The notes beneath the pieces are model-generated. The model was not told where the DNA came from, made no database searches, and was given only the letters and a program-made list of their open reading frames with translations. 64,000 nt of DNA from Canna indica (taxonomy: Eukaryota; Streptophyta; Magnoliopsida; Zingiberales; Cannaceae), in the NCBI GenBank assembly GCA_034359265.1, contig CP136896.1, forward strand, positions 70,319,501 through 70,383,500. Direction: 5' to 3'. Below are positions 1-10,066 of this stretch, piece by piece; the stretch's first letter is position 1; every line of letters starts with the position of its first letter. Both the position numbers and the translations under genes were made by a program.

Positions 1-285
1 AGCTCAAGTTATACTTGAGCAACTCGAGCTCTACTCATTTAAGCTAATTTATTTTTCTCGAGCTTAGCCGAGTTTGTTCTAGCTCGATTAAGCTTGACTC
101 GACTTTATTTTTATGCTCGATTGATCTAAAATATTAATAATTATATAATTATATATAAACACGATTAGGCTCTCGAGCTGCTAGAGCTCAGCTCATGCTC
201 AATAAGATCGAGTCAAGATTGAGTTTTCATCAGGTTGATCCCAAGTAGCTCACGAGCTGCTCGGCTCACACTTGCACCCCTAGGA
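1..285. repeat. Degenerate short-motif repeat ending in CACCCCTA
   Basis: The stretch is built from many imperfect copies of AGCTCGAG-like and GAGCTC-like words in both orientations, and it stops at a GCACCCCTAG end near 275-285. It looks like one end of a non-autonomous repeat cut by the window edge. Other elements with the same type of end occur at about 1530, 40.9-41.17 kb and 54.29 kb. No coding potential is visible. Confidence 0.45.
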
Positions 286-984
286 GAGTAGGAGTAAGAG
301 CGGAGATCTTCTTTCTTATACCGGTTTAATATTTTCTGAAATTGGTAAAACAATTCTCTTTGTTATATTTTTTGTTGGCGTAAAATGCGTATAAATGAGT
401 TTTAATAAAATATAACATATCAGGTATAAAAAAATAAATTTTAAGACTGTAAAATGATCGAGATCATACATGAGGGTAAAATTTTTGTTAAGATATTTAA
501 TCTCACACTTGCCTCATTTTGTAAATGAGCGGGACCCGGTGGAGCTGGTCCCACTTAGGACGAGACAAATTCTCATTCTTAAATTAACTAATTAGTTAAA
601 AAATAATATAATTCATATAAAAACTATAAAAATTATAATTCATATAAAAATATAAATCAAATTAGGTATAAATTTTACATAAATGGTTTATATAAATGTA
701 CAAAATTTGTATAAAACATAAATTTTACATAAATGTTTTAAATAAGTGTACAAAATCTGCATAAAACATAAACCTAGTATAATATTTTAGTAGCATAAGA
801 CTATATGCCAAGTCTTACGTGGCAGAGCCGTGTAAAACTCGTCTTGAGACGCACGTGGATTGGACGCAGCCACGTGTCCTTTCTCTGCGTAGAAGTATTT
901 TCTCTCTTTTTTTACTGTTTAACAAAGGCGATTTTTATTGATTTTGGTTTTTTAGTTGTGAAAAAAATCAATTTAGCTAATAAT
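286..984. other. AT-rich intergenic DNA with a small ACGT-box cluster
   Basis: This is AT-rich sequence with an internal near-duplicate (ATAAATTTTACATAAATG, about 668-690 and 718-740). A short GC-richer patch at 815-880 holds three ACGT-core motifs, at 817-820, 852-857 and 871-876. The last two are CACGTG G-boxes. A short plus-strand reading frame crosses the patch but resembles nothing known. I see no gene that these boxes would serve. Confidence 0.4.
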
Positions 985-1540
985 CACTAGGAACGTTCAT
1001 TGTTCGGTAACATGAACTGAACCAAATCAAACCGGAATCTAAATTTTTCGGGTCTGATTCGATATGGCCCCTAGCATGTTTGAATTTTGAATCGAACCGA
1101 AATTATCTATTAATAATCGGTTCGACTTCGGTTCCCATAATTTAAGAACCCGAATCAAAAATTAAAAATAATTTTAATTTTTTTTATTAGCAGTAGGGTC
1201 GAGAACTCGAAATTTATAAGAGAGATTTGATAATTTATATCAAATAAAAGGATGTTAAGTTAAATTTTTTTAAGTGGCTGATGAATATAAATTTACGTAA
1301 AATTAATAATTAGTTTGCACTTTTATGCATCAAGCGGGTTAAAATATATTAAAATAGTAAAACATGAAAAAAAATAGATTTTTTCGATTATAAAATCGAA
1401 TCGAACCAAAAATAATCGATTTGGTCTGATTTAATTTATATCATATTCGGTTCGGTTTTTATGTTAGAATTTTCATTGATAAAAATTTTGGATCGATTCG
1501 ATTGATGTCGGTTCGGTTTAAGCAAAATGGATACCCCTAG
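985..1540. repeat. Repeat with CGGTTCGGTT-type words and TACCCCTAG end
   Basis: Both flanks consist of iterated words such as TTCGGTTCGG and AACCGAA around an AT-rich core, and the right end is GGATACCCCTAG (about 1528-1541). The organisation matches the repeats at 1-285 and 40.9-41.17 kb. It is probably a non-autonomous transposable element. No target duplication could be fixed. Confidence 0.4.
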
Positions 1541-2504
1541 TAACCACGTGGCTTCACAGGCAGTCGCCAAGAGCTCGTAATATATAATTGAGCTAAATTT
1601 TAGTAGTGCATTTGTCCCTTCGGTTGAGCAAATTAAAATAATCATAATGGTTAAATGCTTTATATAATCCTCCTAATTATTATACTTAAATATATATTAA
1701 GCACACTTATCTAAACAAAATGGTGTGCTATTTTATTTTAATAAAATTTATTTTCTTGCTTTTTTTTAGTGCCAAAGCAACTGGTGCAAGCTGTCTCATA
1801 ATTTATATATACAAACATCTGAAGAATCTTTTAGCAACATTAATAATTTAATATGCATGGATGCATTATTTATTTATATAGTAATACAATATGCTACCAG
1901 GTAGTCAGTCCACTGTCAGCAATCAAATATTCTCATATGGTCTACATTTCTTTTAAAAAGCTCCCAAGCCTTTGTTAAGTCTTACATATTCCAATAATAT
2001 TTCTGAAAATTAATTTGACCAATTCAACTAAAAATGACTTTGGATCCTCTCTCTCTAATTAATCTCAGTCTAGTTAATTGATAACTATTCAAATTAAAAA
2101 AGAAGAATAATAATAAATTGCTTGAGCGATATATTTTAAACTAGGTTAATTAATTTATTAATTACAATCCATTTGATAATAATAGTAACTAATCATTAAT
2201 CTCATAAGATCGTACCATTTACTTTGAATATTTAAGTTAGGATTAATAGTAGGAATGTTATCTTTTCGCAGTAATGTTTTGAATATTATTTTTAATTCTT
2301 AAATAGTATTTTTAATTTACCTTGATCCGCTGTGCATCCTCTGTGGTGTTAGATCTGGAGACACATGAACATCTCTTGAGACTTGCCCTTTTACTTTATC
2401 TGGCTGGTGGCTTTTCCTCGTCCTAATTCAAGTCCAATATTTCGACATCAAGTTTGCTTCCTGATTGAATCTCACCCGTACATCTAGGAAAAAGGAAAAA
2501 TATA
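1541..2504. other. AT-rich intergenic DNA
   Basis: No gene, long repeat or RNA gene was recognised here. The sequence is low-complexity and AT-rich with scattered polypurine and polypyrimidine runs. Confidence 0.5.
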
Positions 2505-2748
2505 TCAAAATATTAAGAGCTTCAATGACTTGGCGTTGGAACATGTGGGGTGAAAAAAACAATCGTTGTTTTAATGATTCTAGCAAATTCGTATGTTCTT
2601 CGGCCATCGGGTCGACTAATTTTTTCTATCTTTGTTCGTAGCCTTGCTACCTACTTTTATGTTTCTCTTTTTTTTTTACTCATCTTGCTTGCTTGTATAT
2701 GTCAATCCTCTTGATTAATACAAGTATATTTTTTTCTCAAAAAAAAAT
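2505..2748 (+). mobile_element. 3' end fragment of an L1-type LINE with poly-A tail
   Basis: A short reading frame at 2526-2590 gives TWRWNMWGEKNNRCFND. That fits the tryptophan-rich tail of plant LINE reverse transcriptases (W-x-x-W-x-E-x-N-x-R-x-F). It is followed by a 3'UTR with TTGATTAATACAAGT and a poly-A run at 2739-2748. A dead 5'-truncated insertion is the simplest reading. The 5' boundary is approximate and no target duplication was found. Confidence 0.6.
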
Positions 2749-2810
2749 TGATAATGATTAAGCGTTTGTACAATCATTATAAATGAATCAACGTCCAATG
2801 GATTAGCTAG

Positions 2811-2819
2811 CTAATACTA
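2811..2819. repeat. Left target-site duplication of the Mutator-like element
   Basis: The 9-mer CTAATACTA directly precedes the element. CTAATATTA directly follows it at 10058-10066, with one mismatch. Nine base pairs is the usual duplication length for Mutator-like elements. Confidence 0.75.
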
Positions 2820-3127
2820 GGGTAAATTACACGAAATTCCCTTCGACTATAGTCATTGTGCGCAAAGACTACCTAAACTACCAAGTGTGCACGGAGCCCC
2901 CCTCGACTACACCTTTGGTTCGAAAAGCCCACATCTGTTAGCCTACCCGTTAGTCACTTAACGGTAAAAGTCACTCGTGCGCAAAACCCCCCTCCGACCC
3001 CTTCGACTTTCCACCCCAGCGACATTGGCGACCATGGCGATTGAACCCTAATCGTTCAAATCAAGAGCCAAACGTCAGACTTTTTAATCATCGAAGAACT
3101 CTAATCGTCCACAGAAGGAAGACGCCA
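2820..3127. repeat. Left terminal inverted repeat of the MULE
   Basis: It pairs with 9838-10057 over most of its length. Shared blocks are the outer GTAAATTACACGAAA, the block around ACTATAG and TTGTGCG, the block CGTTAGTCA to ACGGTAAAAGTCACTCGTG, and an inner AGAAGGAAGACGCC. The left copy carries about 26 bp near 2899-2924 and about 50 bp near 3010-3060 that the right copy lacks. The outer part is built from loose 30-bp modules (ACTA, then TGTGCG, then CCC). Confidence 0.85.
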
Positions 3128-3144
3128 ATGATCTGCTGAGGAAG

Positions 3145-3653
3145 ATGCGAACTACAAGCTCCACTAGTGCATGCAGCAGCTCACTTGGTAGCAATAGGTT
3201 TGGTGTGAGGTATTGTTATTATGGATTGATTTCTCCATTGAAAATTGCAAGCACTGATGTCAACGCAGGAATGTGATATCCCGCAAAATTGGTTAGTGTT
3301 TAAATCCTTAATTTTGAATCAATCTAAGTTAAATCCCTAATTTTAAATTGCTGCATGTACAGATTGGTGGTCCATATTGTAGTTACTTCAAATGGGTAGA
3401 CCCTCCCAAGAAAAGCTCAAAGTTGGAAGATCGCAATGTCACATTTGAAGATCTGCTTGAAAGGAATATAGTTTTAACTGAACAAAACAAAGCTTTGATC
3501 GGAAAGATTGATGAGTTACAACAATTAGAGATAAAGAATAAAAAATTGATACTGCAGATTGAATCTGGGAAGGACAGAGAATTTAAGCTGCTATCAATTG
3601 TAGTTGTAGCCTTTGTTTTCATTGCTTTTGTTGTAGGTTTATCTTTCAAATAA
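3145..3653 (+). pseudogene. Decayed GRF-type zinc-finger gene carried by the MULE
   Basis: The first reading block (3145-3275) encodes a Ser-rich start, then FGVRYCYYG and SPLKIASTDVNAG, before a stop. After an apparent intron ending in TGTACAG at 3361, the second block (to 3653) begins IGGPYCSYFKWVDPPKK. It continues into a coiled coil rich in Leu, Glu and Lys, and ends in one hydrophobic segment (LLSIVVVAFVFIAFVVGL). This is the layout of the short plant GRF-zinc-finger proteins: CxCG, NPGRRF-like, C-x-FFKWxDPP, coiled coil, membrane tail. The second Cys of CxCG is now Tyr and the NPGRRF region is broken, so at least one metal ligand and the frame are lost. It lies head-in from the left terminal repeat, opposite to the transposase. 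Its role in the element is unknown. Family assignment is by motif only. Confidence 0.6.
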
Positions 3654-3749
3654 GATGTTGTAATCTATTACTGAATCTGGGAAGGACAGAATTTAAAACT
3701 GCACTTTATCATATATGTATGAGACCCTTTGAATTATCACTTTGTATCA

Positions 3750-4075
3750 GTTTGGATGCGCATAACTGGAAGCATCATACACAGACGAGAATTTTGAAAG
3801 GATCAGTTTGAATGCACATAACTGGAACATCATAGTTACTATCAATACTATTAATACAGGCAAGGATCAATTTGAATGCACATAACTAGAACATCATAGC
3901 TGTTAATATCATTCACATAATATTCAGTTTACACTACACCATACTTAAACAAATAAGCTGATCCAGTTTACACCATACTGTTAATATCATACCATACTTA
4001 AACAAAAAAAGCATTAATATTCAATTTACACCATACTTAAACAAATAAGTTGAAACATTCAGTTTGCACCTTGGT
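3750..4075. repeat. Short direct repeats inside the MULE
   Basis: Three imperfect copies of a unit containing TTTGAATGCACATAACTGG recur at about 3751, 3808 and 3868. Three or four copies of a unit containing CACCATACTTAAACAAA follow between 3935 and 4060. They lie between the two convergent genes of the element, where their 3' ends would meet. Confidence 0.6.
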
Positions 4076-4515
4076 CCTCTTTATAGCGCATACTTTTTTC
4101 TTCATTCTATGAGTTGTCCCAAGGTTTGTTGGCTAAGTTGTCCCACAATTTGTTGGATGAGACATGCTAAATTGTTGTTGGTGTTGAAAGGTGCCAAATG
4201 CTGATGGTGTTGGTTGAGACATGCTGAAAGGTTGTTGAGGCATTTTGAATGATGGCTGAGACATGTTGATTGGCCTAGCTGAATATGGCTGAGACTTGCT
4301 GAAAGGTGGAGCTGATGATGGTTGAGCTGAAGATGATGGTTGAGCTGAAGATGTAGTCTTTCTCCTTCCCCTTGTCAGGTTGGGGTTTGTCCTGGCTGAA
4401 GATGATGGTTTGCAACTTCAACTATTATGCCCTGGTTGTCCACAATTCCCACACTTAAGGGTTTATCCTCTTCTAGTAATCTTGTGAGGATTGATAGGTT
4501 CATTTGCTGCCCTCT

Positions 4516-6255
4516 TTCTTTGTTGGCTTTAGATTTTTAATTTTGGCCTTAATCTCGATTTTGATGATAACAAATATGGAACTAATATTTCATCGAGAAA
4601 TCTTTCAGGTTCCATATCAATTAGCATTCGATGTCTTCGATCGAAAAAATCAAAAGAAATCAAAAAATTGGAAGGACATTGATAGTCGCGCTCGGGTTCG
4701 TCGTGAAAATTTCTCGAAGCTCGACGAGTGCACCAAAGTCGCATTGGATGAGTCCAAAGATCAAATGAAAAGCTCTCCAAGTTGATGTTCGTTGAAAGCC
4801 GAAAATCGGAAATGAAGCGCGCAAGAAAAATGGCTGAAAAAACAATTTTAGCCTAGGTTCGATCGATCGGATTGAGGGAACGCAAAGTTTACGTCTGGCG
4901 GTCAACCCGTCGGTCGACTGCACAAAGAGAATAGGCAGCGGTCGATCGATCGGTCGACCAACCAATCGATCGAGCGTCTGCAACGGATAGTTTTCTATCT
5001 GTTGAGCTGTTGTTTCTTCGTGATGGTATAAATATACCTCATCTAACTCCTTTAATCTTCTTCCTTGACTCTTACATATTTTATTAAGCAATTAAAAAAG
5101 AGATTTGAGCCTTCAAAGGATCAATCAACGGCGCTCTGTTCTTCCGTGAACATTTTCTCAAGCGCCCAACTTTCTTCCTCAACTCGGGTTTTAATACGAG
5201 CTCTACCTCTTGACGAGTTGAAGGCGTTGAAGACTTGAAAAAGAGCTGTAGTTCCTCTCACATTTCTTAAGCTCTTTTGGTTGTATTTTAATTGTTATTT
5301 GAACATTGCTTTATTTGAATTTGAGTTTGAATAAGACCTAGGTTGTTAGGTTTTGTTGTGTGAGTGGTATCCTCGGTGTAGAAGGAGTAAAGTCACTTGT
5401 GTAAACTTGGTTCTACTAGGATTAGTTGAGGTATCCCTTACACTATGTTTGGATTGAGGGTTTCGGAAGGTTTCGGAGGGGTTTGGAGGGGGAGGGTTTT
5501 GAAGGGGTTTAAAACACCCTGTTTGGATAACTTTTTTAAGGGGTTTGGAGAGGTTTCAAACCCCTTCAAACCCCTCCTAGAACCCATTTTCAAAACCTCC
5601 CAAAATGGGGGGTTTTGGAGGGGTTTGAAGAGTTAATGAATTGAAAATAGTTAAATTACAAAAGTATCCTTAGAACAAAAATATATATTATTATAAACGA
5701 GGGCATAGCGGTCTATCAAATCCCTCCAAACCCTTTATGAAGTTTAACCAAACAAGATTTTTAAAACCCTTTCAAAAACCTCCAAATCCCTCCCCCTCCA
5801 AAACCCTTCAAACTCCTTCAAATCCCTCCCCCTCCAAACCCCTTACTCAAAGTTATCCAAACATAGTGTTAGGGTTGAGGTGGAAGAATGCTCTCGGTAA
5901 GAAGACGAAGACTTCCGGGTGTGAAAGTGTCTTAGGTCGAGAGTGCGACTCTTCGAGTCAAAGTCCTCATTGTAAGGAAAATAAGAATTAATCTAGTAAA
6001 CCTAGTTTGAAAATCCTAAGCGGGGTGCTTAGGTAGTGGAGTAGGCATTGGGGCCGAACCACTATAAATCACTGTGTTTGCATTAATTTATTGATTGTAT
6101 TAATTATTTTATTATTTATCGCTTTCGCATCTAATCATCAAATTATAAATTACCTAATTAGTTTAAGAAAATGATTAAAATCGAACTTAGGCAAATTGAG
6201 TTAGTAAACACACTACTCACCTCCCCTCTAGTGTTGTCATTTCGACTACATTCTT
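4516..6255. mobile_element. Solo LTR (4521-6250) with TSD TTCTT, inserted in the transposase
   Basis: TTCTT lies at 4516-4520 and again at 6251-6255. Between them the sequence starts TGTTGGC and ends GACTACA. Removing the insert and one TTCTT rejoins an open transposase frame reading GRPRKRAANEPINPHK, which supports the exact borders. Sequence features such as TGATGATAACAAA near the start and a C-rich CACCTCCCCTCTAGTG near the end are common in plant Copia LTRs. That makes a Copia (perhaps SIRE-like) solo LTR likely but not proven. No internal retroviral genes are present. Without the nested MITE it is about 1.3 kb. Confidence 0.8.
5438..5871. mobile_element. PIF/Harbinger-type MITE (5441-5868) with TSD TTA
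   Basis: The termini CACTATGTTTGGAT and ATCCAAACATAGTG are perfect 14-bp inverted repeats, directly flanked by TTA on both sides (5438-5440 and 5869-5871). TTA is the hallmark target of PIF/Harbinger (Tourist) elements. The body is a G-rich then C-rich foldback (GGGGTTTGGAGG-like words against their complements) and codes for nothing. It sits within the solo LTR, making it the third nesting level. Confidence 0.9.
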
Positions 6256-7185
6256 GGTCTCCCTGATAGTACATTACATGTTGGAGGACCAATGGGTGCA
6301 TGATCCTCATGTGGCCAATCTTCTTCGCTTGGAATTGGTTTTATAAATGTTGAGTATTTGAGTATGTCTTCATAAATATGTCTTTGGAATACCATTGATG
6401 TACATAGTTTTCAGGTATGTCCCCAACACTGTCAATATCATTGAAACAATCAAGTTAATACACATAACAATCAAAGTTAATAATAAATACAAGGAAAAAA
6501 TATCAAAACCAACCTGTATATACAAGAAATTGCATGCCCACATGGAATGCCAGTAAGTTGTCATTTCGCACAACTGCATGTTCTCTGTTTGAGGTCAACT
6601 ATCTTTTGTCCATCTCTCACATGATTTGCTTCAAATAGAAGGTTTCCACGGCAAGCTATTATGCATAGGGGAGCATCCTTTTTTGTTGACTCCAATTTCA
6701 ACTGAACACGTGGAGTTATTGGACCAGGATAATTCATCATACCCTACTTCTTAACAACTAGCCTCTTCATCAACATTCTTCTAATCATCTCACACATAGT
6801 CAATATTGGCTTGTCACGTGCCTTTAGTATGAATCCATTAAATGTCTCTGCAATATTATTCAATAGCACATCACTCTTGGTTCTTTCTCTAAAGGCATGT
6901 CTAGACCACTTTGTTGGAGGTTTTCTCATCAACCAATCATATGCAGATTGGTCTATATTCTTGATTCTTTTCATACAAGCTTTTAAACTATTAAATGTTG
7001 TTGCCGTTGCTACATTCCAGAGCTCATCCTTTAAAGTCTTGCCAAGATGACTCTTCTTGAAGTTGGCATATAAATGTCTTACACAAATTCTATGATCAGC
7101 CCCTAACTCCTTCAACACTGATTTCAAACCTTGTTACATATATTTGTAGAGGTAATTAAACAAAAAAAACACATAATAATTAAAT

Positions 7186-7272
7186 TATAGTTGTGTGCGA
7201 AATACCCCCATTAACTATAGTTGTGTGCACAAGAATCCCATAAACTATACTTGTGTGCGAAAGATCCCCCCT
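7186..7272. repeat. Three 30-bp tandem units resembling the MULE ends
   Basis: Three units of the form AACTATAGTTGTGTGCGAAA plus a C-run follow each other at a 30-bp period inside the transposase intron. The same order of words (ACTATAG, TGTGCG, C-run) makes up the outer part of the element's terminal repeats. The array may be an internal copy of a terminal module or the remnant of a related small insertion. Confidence 0.6.
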
Positions 7273-8877
7273 AAATAATAAAACACTTAATAGGAATCAC
7301 ATAACATGAATCGGTCTATAATACTTACCTTTTGTTGATCTGGCATAAAAGTCCAATCATTCTCTTCAATTGAACCTATATCTTCAAGTAGGTAATACAG
7401 GAACCATTTCCAACTGTCATAATACACAACCTTCACTGCAGCTCATGCAATGAGATACATATTGTCATTCTCATCCTTTGCTATTGCACACAGCAGCTGT
7501 CCTCCATAAGGCCCCTTTAGAAAACACCCATCTATGCAAATGATGGGCCTACAAGCAGCTTTGAACCCAGTCTTCAATGCATCCAAGCATACATAAAATC
7601 TCTTGAACAAGCCATTGTTGAGATCTATCTTGCAATTACTGTCAGGATTGTACTTCTTTACAGCCGCACTATAATCTCATAACTTTGTAAATTGTCCAGC
7701 TGATATTCCATGTAGCTTCAACATTGTCTTTTGCTTTGCCCTATAACACTGGTATCTAGACATAGTCACTTTATGATCTCTGTGCACTTGATTTTGAAAA
7801 GCTTTATTATCCCATTGAGGTCGGTCTCTAATGTGCTCCAAATACTCATCTCCTAACCAATTTGAATCAGTCTTTGTATTTTTAAATTCTCATCCATAAT
7901 TCTTATGTTCCATATTTGTTCATGTCTTGATTTGAAAAGCTTCATATATTCTTATGGGAGGGGGATGCATGAACCTTTCATCCACAGCCCCTCTTGCATG
8001 CAATAGTTATCCTTCTTCTTTCATTCTTGATGAATACAAAATCAATCTCTCTCTGTACTGCATATTTTTTTAGTACTGACCTGCACACTTTAAAATCATT
8101 GAAACACATTCTCACTGTCAATTCAACCCTTCCATAAAAATCTGTCTTCTCATTGAAAGTTGTAAACTTTTGCTTCTTCCTTTTCTTTTTATTTACCTGC
8201 TCATTCTCACTATCACTAGCAGTATCTAAGTGATCACTTGGTTCATATTCACTCTCATCACTTGCTTCTTTTTTACTGTCATTCACACTCTCTTTCTTAT
8301 CATTGAATATGTCATTAACTTCTTCTTCAACCTGTGTGGAATTATGATCATCAAATAATATATCAGGAACATCATCTTCACTGTCAGGGAAGTCACAACC
8401 ATCCAAGTTCACTTCTTCTTCATTTTGTGTAGGTTCCTTCCTATTCTGTGGTTTTTTTACTATCATCTTAATCTTCATACTCTTCCTTGGGATTTTAACT
8501 GACTTCTTGCTCAATCCTCTAATTTTTTTATTCTTTTTTTGGATGAACTCTCAGCATGTGTGATTGCGGGTGTTGCAGGAGTTGCCTGTGGTGCATGTGT
8601 TGCCTGTGGTGGTTCCTCATCCAGGGGTACAGTATTAGGTGGTTGTTGAGCCCGAGGTACAATAATGGGATCATCAACCCCATGTTGTACAAGAATATTC
8701 AATCTTCTATTGTTGTTGCATTGTAGTTCTTTCAGCACAATCAAAACATCATTATCACCTAAGAAAGGTCTAAGTACATCAAAAGACTCATCCCCAAACT
8801 TCCACCAGAAATGTGTTACATTTGGGTAGCCATAAACTTTCTCCACATCTTTTGCAAAGGGTGTGGTGGATAATAAA

Positions 8878-9719
8878 TCAGGATCATACCATAATTTTTT
8901 TATTTCCCCACCTTTATATTGAGGCTTTGACCTCACAACAATCTCTCCACCAATGTACAAGTTCAAGAGAATTGTCCCATCTGGAATGGGGTAAAACCTG
9001 AAAAATATATTGGTCCCACCCATGTGACAAATGCATCATACCAAGAACATGAAATAAAAAACACTGACAACAAAGAACAATGCAGTAACCCCACGTTATC
9101 TTTTGCACTAAAGTTAACAATAAAACAGTATCTTATAATCACTAAACTATTTAAAATTGAAGTTAACAAATACTAAACTGATATAGTAAACAATGCCCTA
9201 AATAATACAGTAAACTATAAAAAATGTACCAGTAAAGCAATCTCGAAACAATGCAGTAAAATTGTCATAATCTCAATGCACTAAACAATGAAAGTAAATC
9301 AGGATCATACCATAATTTTTTTATTTCCCCACCTTTATATTGAGGCTTTGACCTCACAACAATCTCCCCACCAATGTACAAGTTCAAGAGAATTGTCCCC
9401 TCTGAAATGTGGTAAAACCTGAAAAATATATTGGTCCCACCCATGTGACAAATGCATCATACCAAGAACATGAAATAAAAAACACTGACAATAAAGAATA
9501 ATGCAGTAACCCCACATTATCTTTTGCACTAAAGTTAACAATAAAACAGTATCTTATAATCACTAAACTATTTAAAATTAAAGTTAACAAATACTAAACT
9601 GATATAGTAAACAATGCCCTAAATAATACAGTAAACTATAAAAAATGCACCAGTAAAGCAATCTCGAAACAATGCAGTAAAATTGTCATAATCTCAATGC
9701 ACTAAACAATGAAAGTAAA
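8878..9719. repeat. 421-bp tandem duplication in the MULE
   Basis: The segment from about 8878 to 9298 is repeated at 9299-9719 with a constant offset of 421 bp and only about ten differences, mostly transitions. Each copy contains the start of the PB1-like N-terminal coding block plus upstream intronic or leader sequence, so the transposase start exists twice. GTAAA lies at the middle and right junctions. Confidence 0.9.
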
Positions 9720-9837
9720 CTAATCTTAATGCCCTAAATTGGATATCTTGTGTGATAATCTCAAAGCTAATCTAAAACTTAAAAAGCCCTAAAACTTACG
9801 CAGTGTCGTTATTCGCCATGTTCCATCAACTGGATCC

Positions 9838-10057
9838 TTGGCGTCTTCCTTCTGTTGATTAAATTAAAAGTTTGGCATTTGGCTCTTGAGTCGAAGGGGT
9901 TGGAGGGAGGTTTTGTGCACGAGTGACTTTTACCGTTAAATGACTAACGGGCGGGCTAACGGATGAGGGATTTTCGAACCCTTCATGCACACTTGATAGT
10001 TTAGATAATCTTTACGCACAATAACTATAGTCGAGGGGAGTTTCGTGTAATTTATCT
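9838..10057. repeat. Right terminal inverted repeat of the MULE
   Basis: This is the reverse-complement partner of 2820-3127. It ends TTTCGTGTAATTTATCT and is followed by CTAATATTA (10058-10066), the right copy of the 9-bp target duplication. It is about 90 bp shorter than the left copy because of the two length differences noted for the left repeat. Confidence 0.85.
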
Positions 10058-10066
10058 CTAATATTA

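Larger units (their letters stand above)
4081..9023 (-). pseudogene. MuDR-type transposase of the MULE, broken
   Basis: Read on the minus strand, the fragments are in family order. First is an N-terminal PB1-like block (9023-8511, starting MGGTNIFFRFYPIPDG). An acidic linker and the MuDR DNA-binding block (8514-7978) follow. Next is the catalytic region with CRPIICIDGCFLKGPYGGQ, whose first Asp is at 7531-7533. An intron of about 200 bp (near 7130-7329) precedes ADHRICVRHLYANFKK, then a SWIM finger (CSCAK, stop, QLTGIPCGHAI). Last come PIPSEEDWPHED and a CCHC knuckle (CGNCGQPGHNS). Damage includes a frameshift where the first two blocks meet (8511-8514), stops at 6744-6746, 6561-6563 (the SWIM Trp, TGG to TGA), 4463-4465 and 4418-4420, and the solo LTR. 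In life it would cut and rejoin the element ends in the nucleus. It is now dead. Confidence 0.85.
2820..10057. mobile_element. Mutator-like element (MULE), 7.24 kb, two genes, nested insertions
   Basis: The element is bounded by long terminal inverted repeats starting GGGTAAATTACACGAAA and ending with the near reverse complement, and flanked by a 9-bp duplication with one mismatch. It carries a MuDR-type transposase on the minus strand (about 4.08-9.45 kb) and a small GRF-zinc-finger reading frame on the plus strand next to the left end. A solo LTR with a MITE inside it splits the transposase near its 3' end. A 421-bp tandem duplication repeats its 5' part. Several in-frame stops show it is no longer autonomous. 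Once the LTR is discounted, the layout is that of a complete two-gene MULE. Confidence 0.9.

Noticed and set aside
4660..5091. 143-residue minus-strand frame inside the solo LTR
   Set aside because: LTRs are non-coding. The frame contains repeats of GATCGATCGG words and no domain.
5445..5991. Gly/Phe-rich and Pro/Ser-rich frames at 5.4-6.0 kb
   Set aside because: They arise from the G-rich and C-rich arms of the Harbinger MITE.
4521..6250. Possible integrated pararetrovirus
   Set aside because: The TG...CA-like ends with a 5-bp target duplication and absence of any gene fit a solo LTR. No viral coding motif is present.
8914..9590. Four 68-residue minus-strand frames in the MULE
   Set aside because: They are alternative frames of the 421-bp duplicated segment and repeat each other. 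They are not separate genes.
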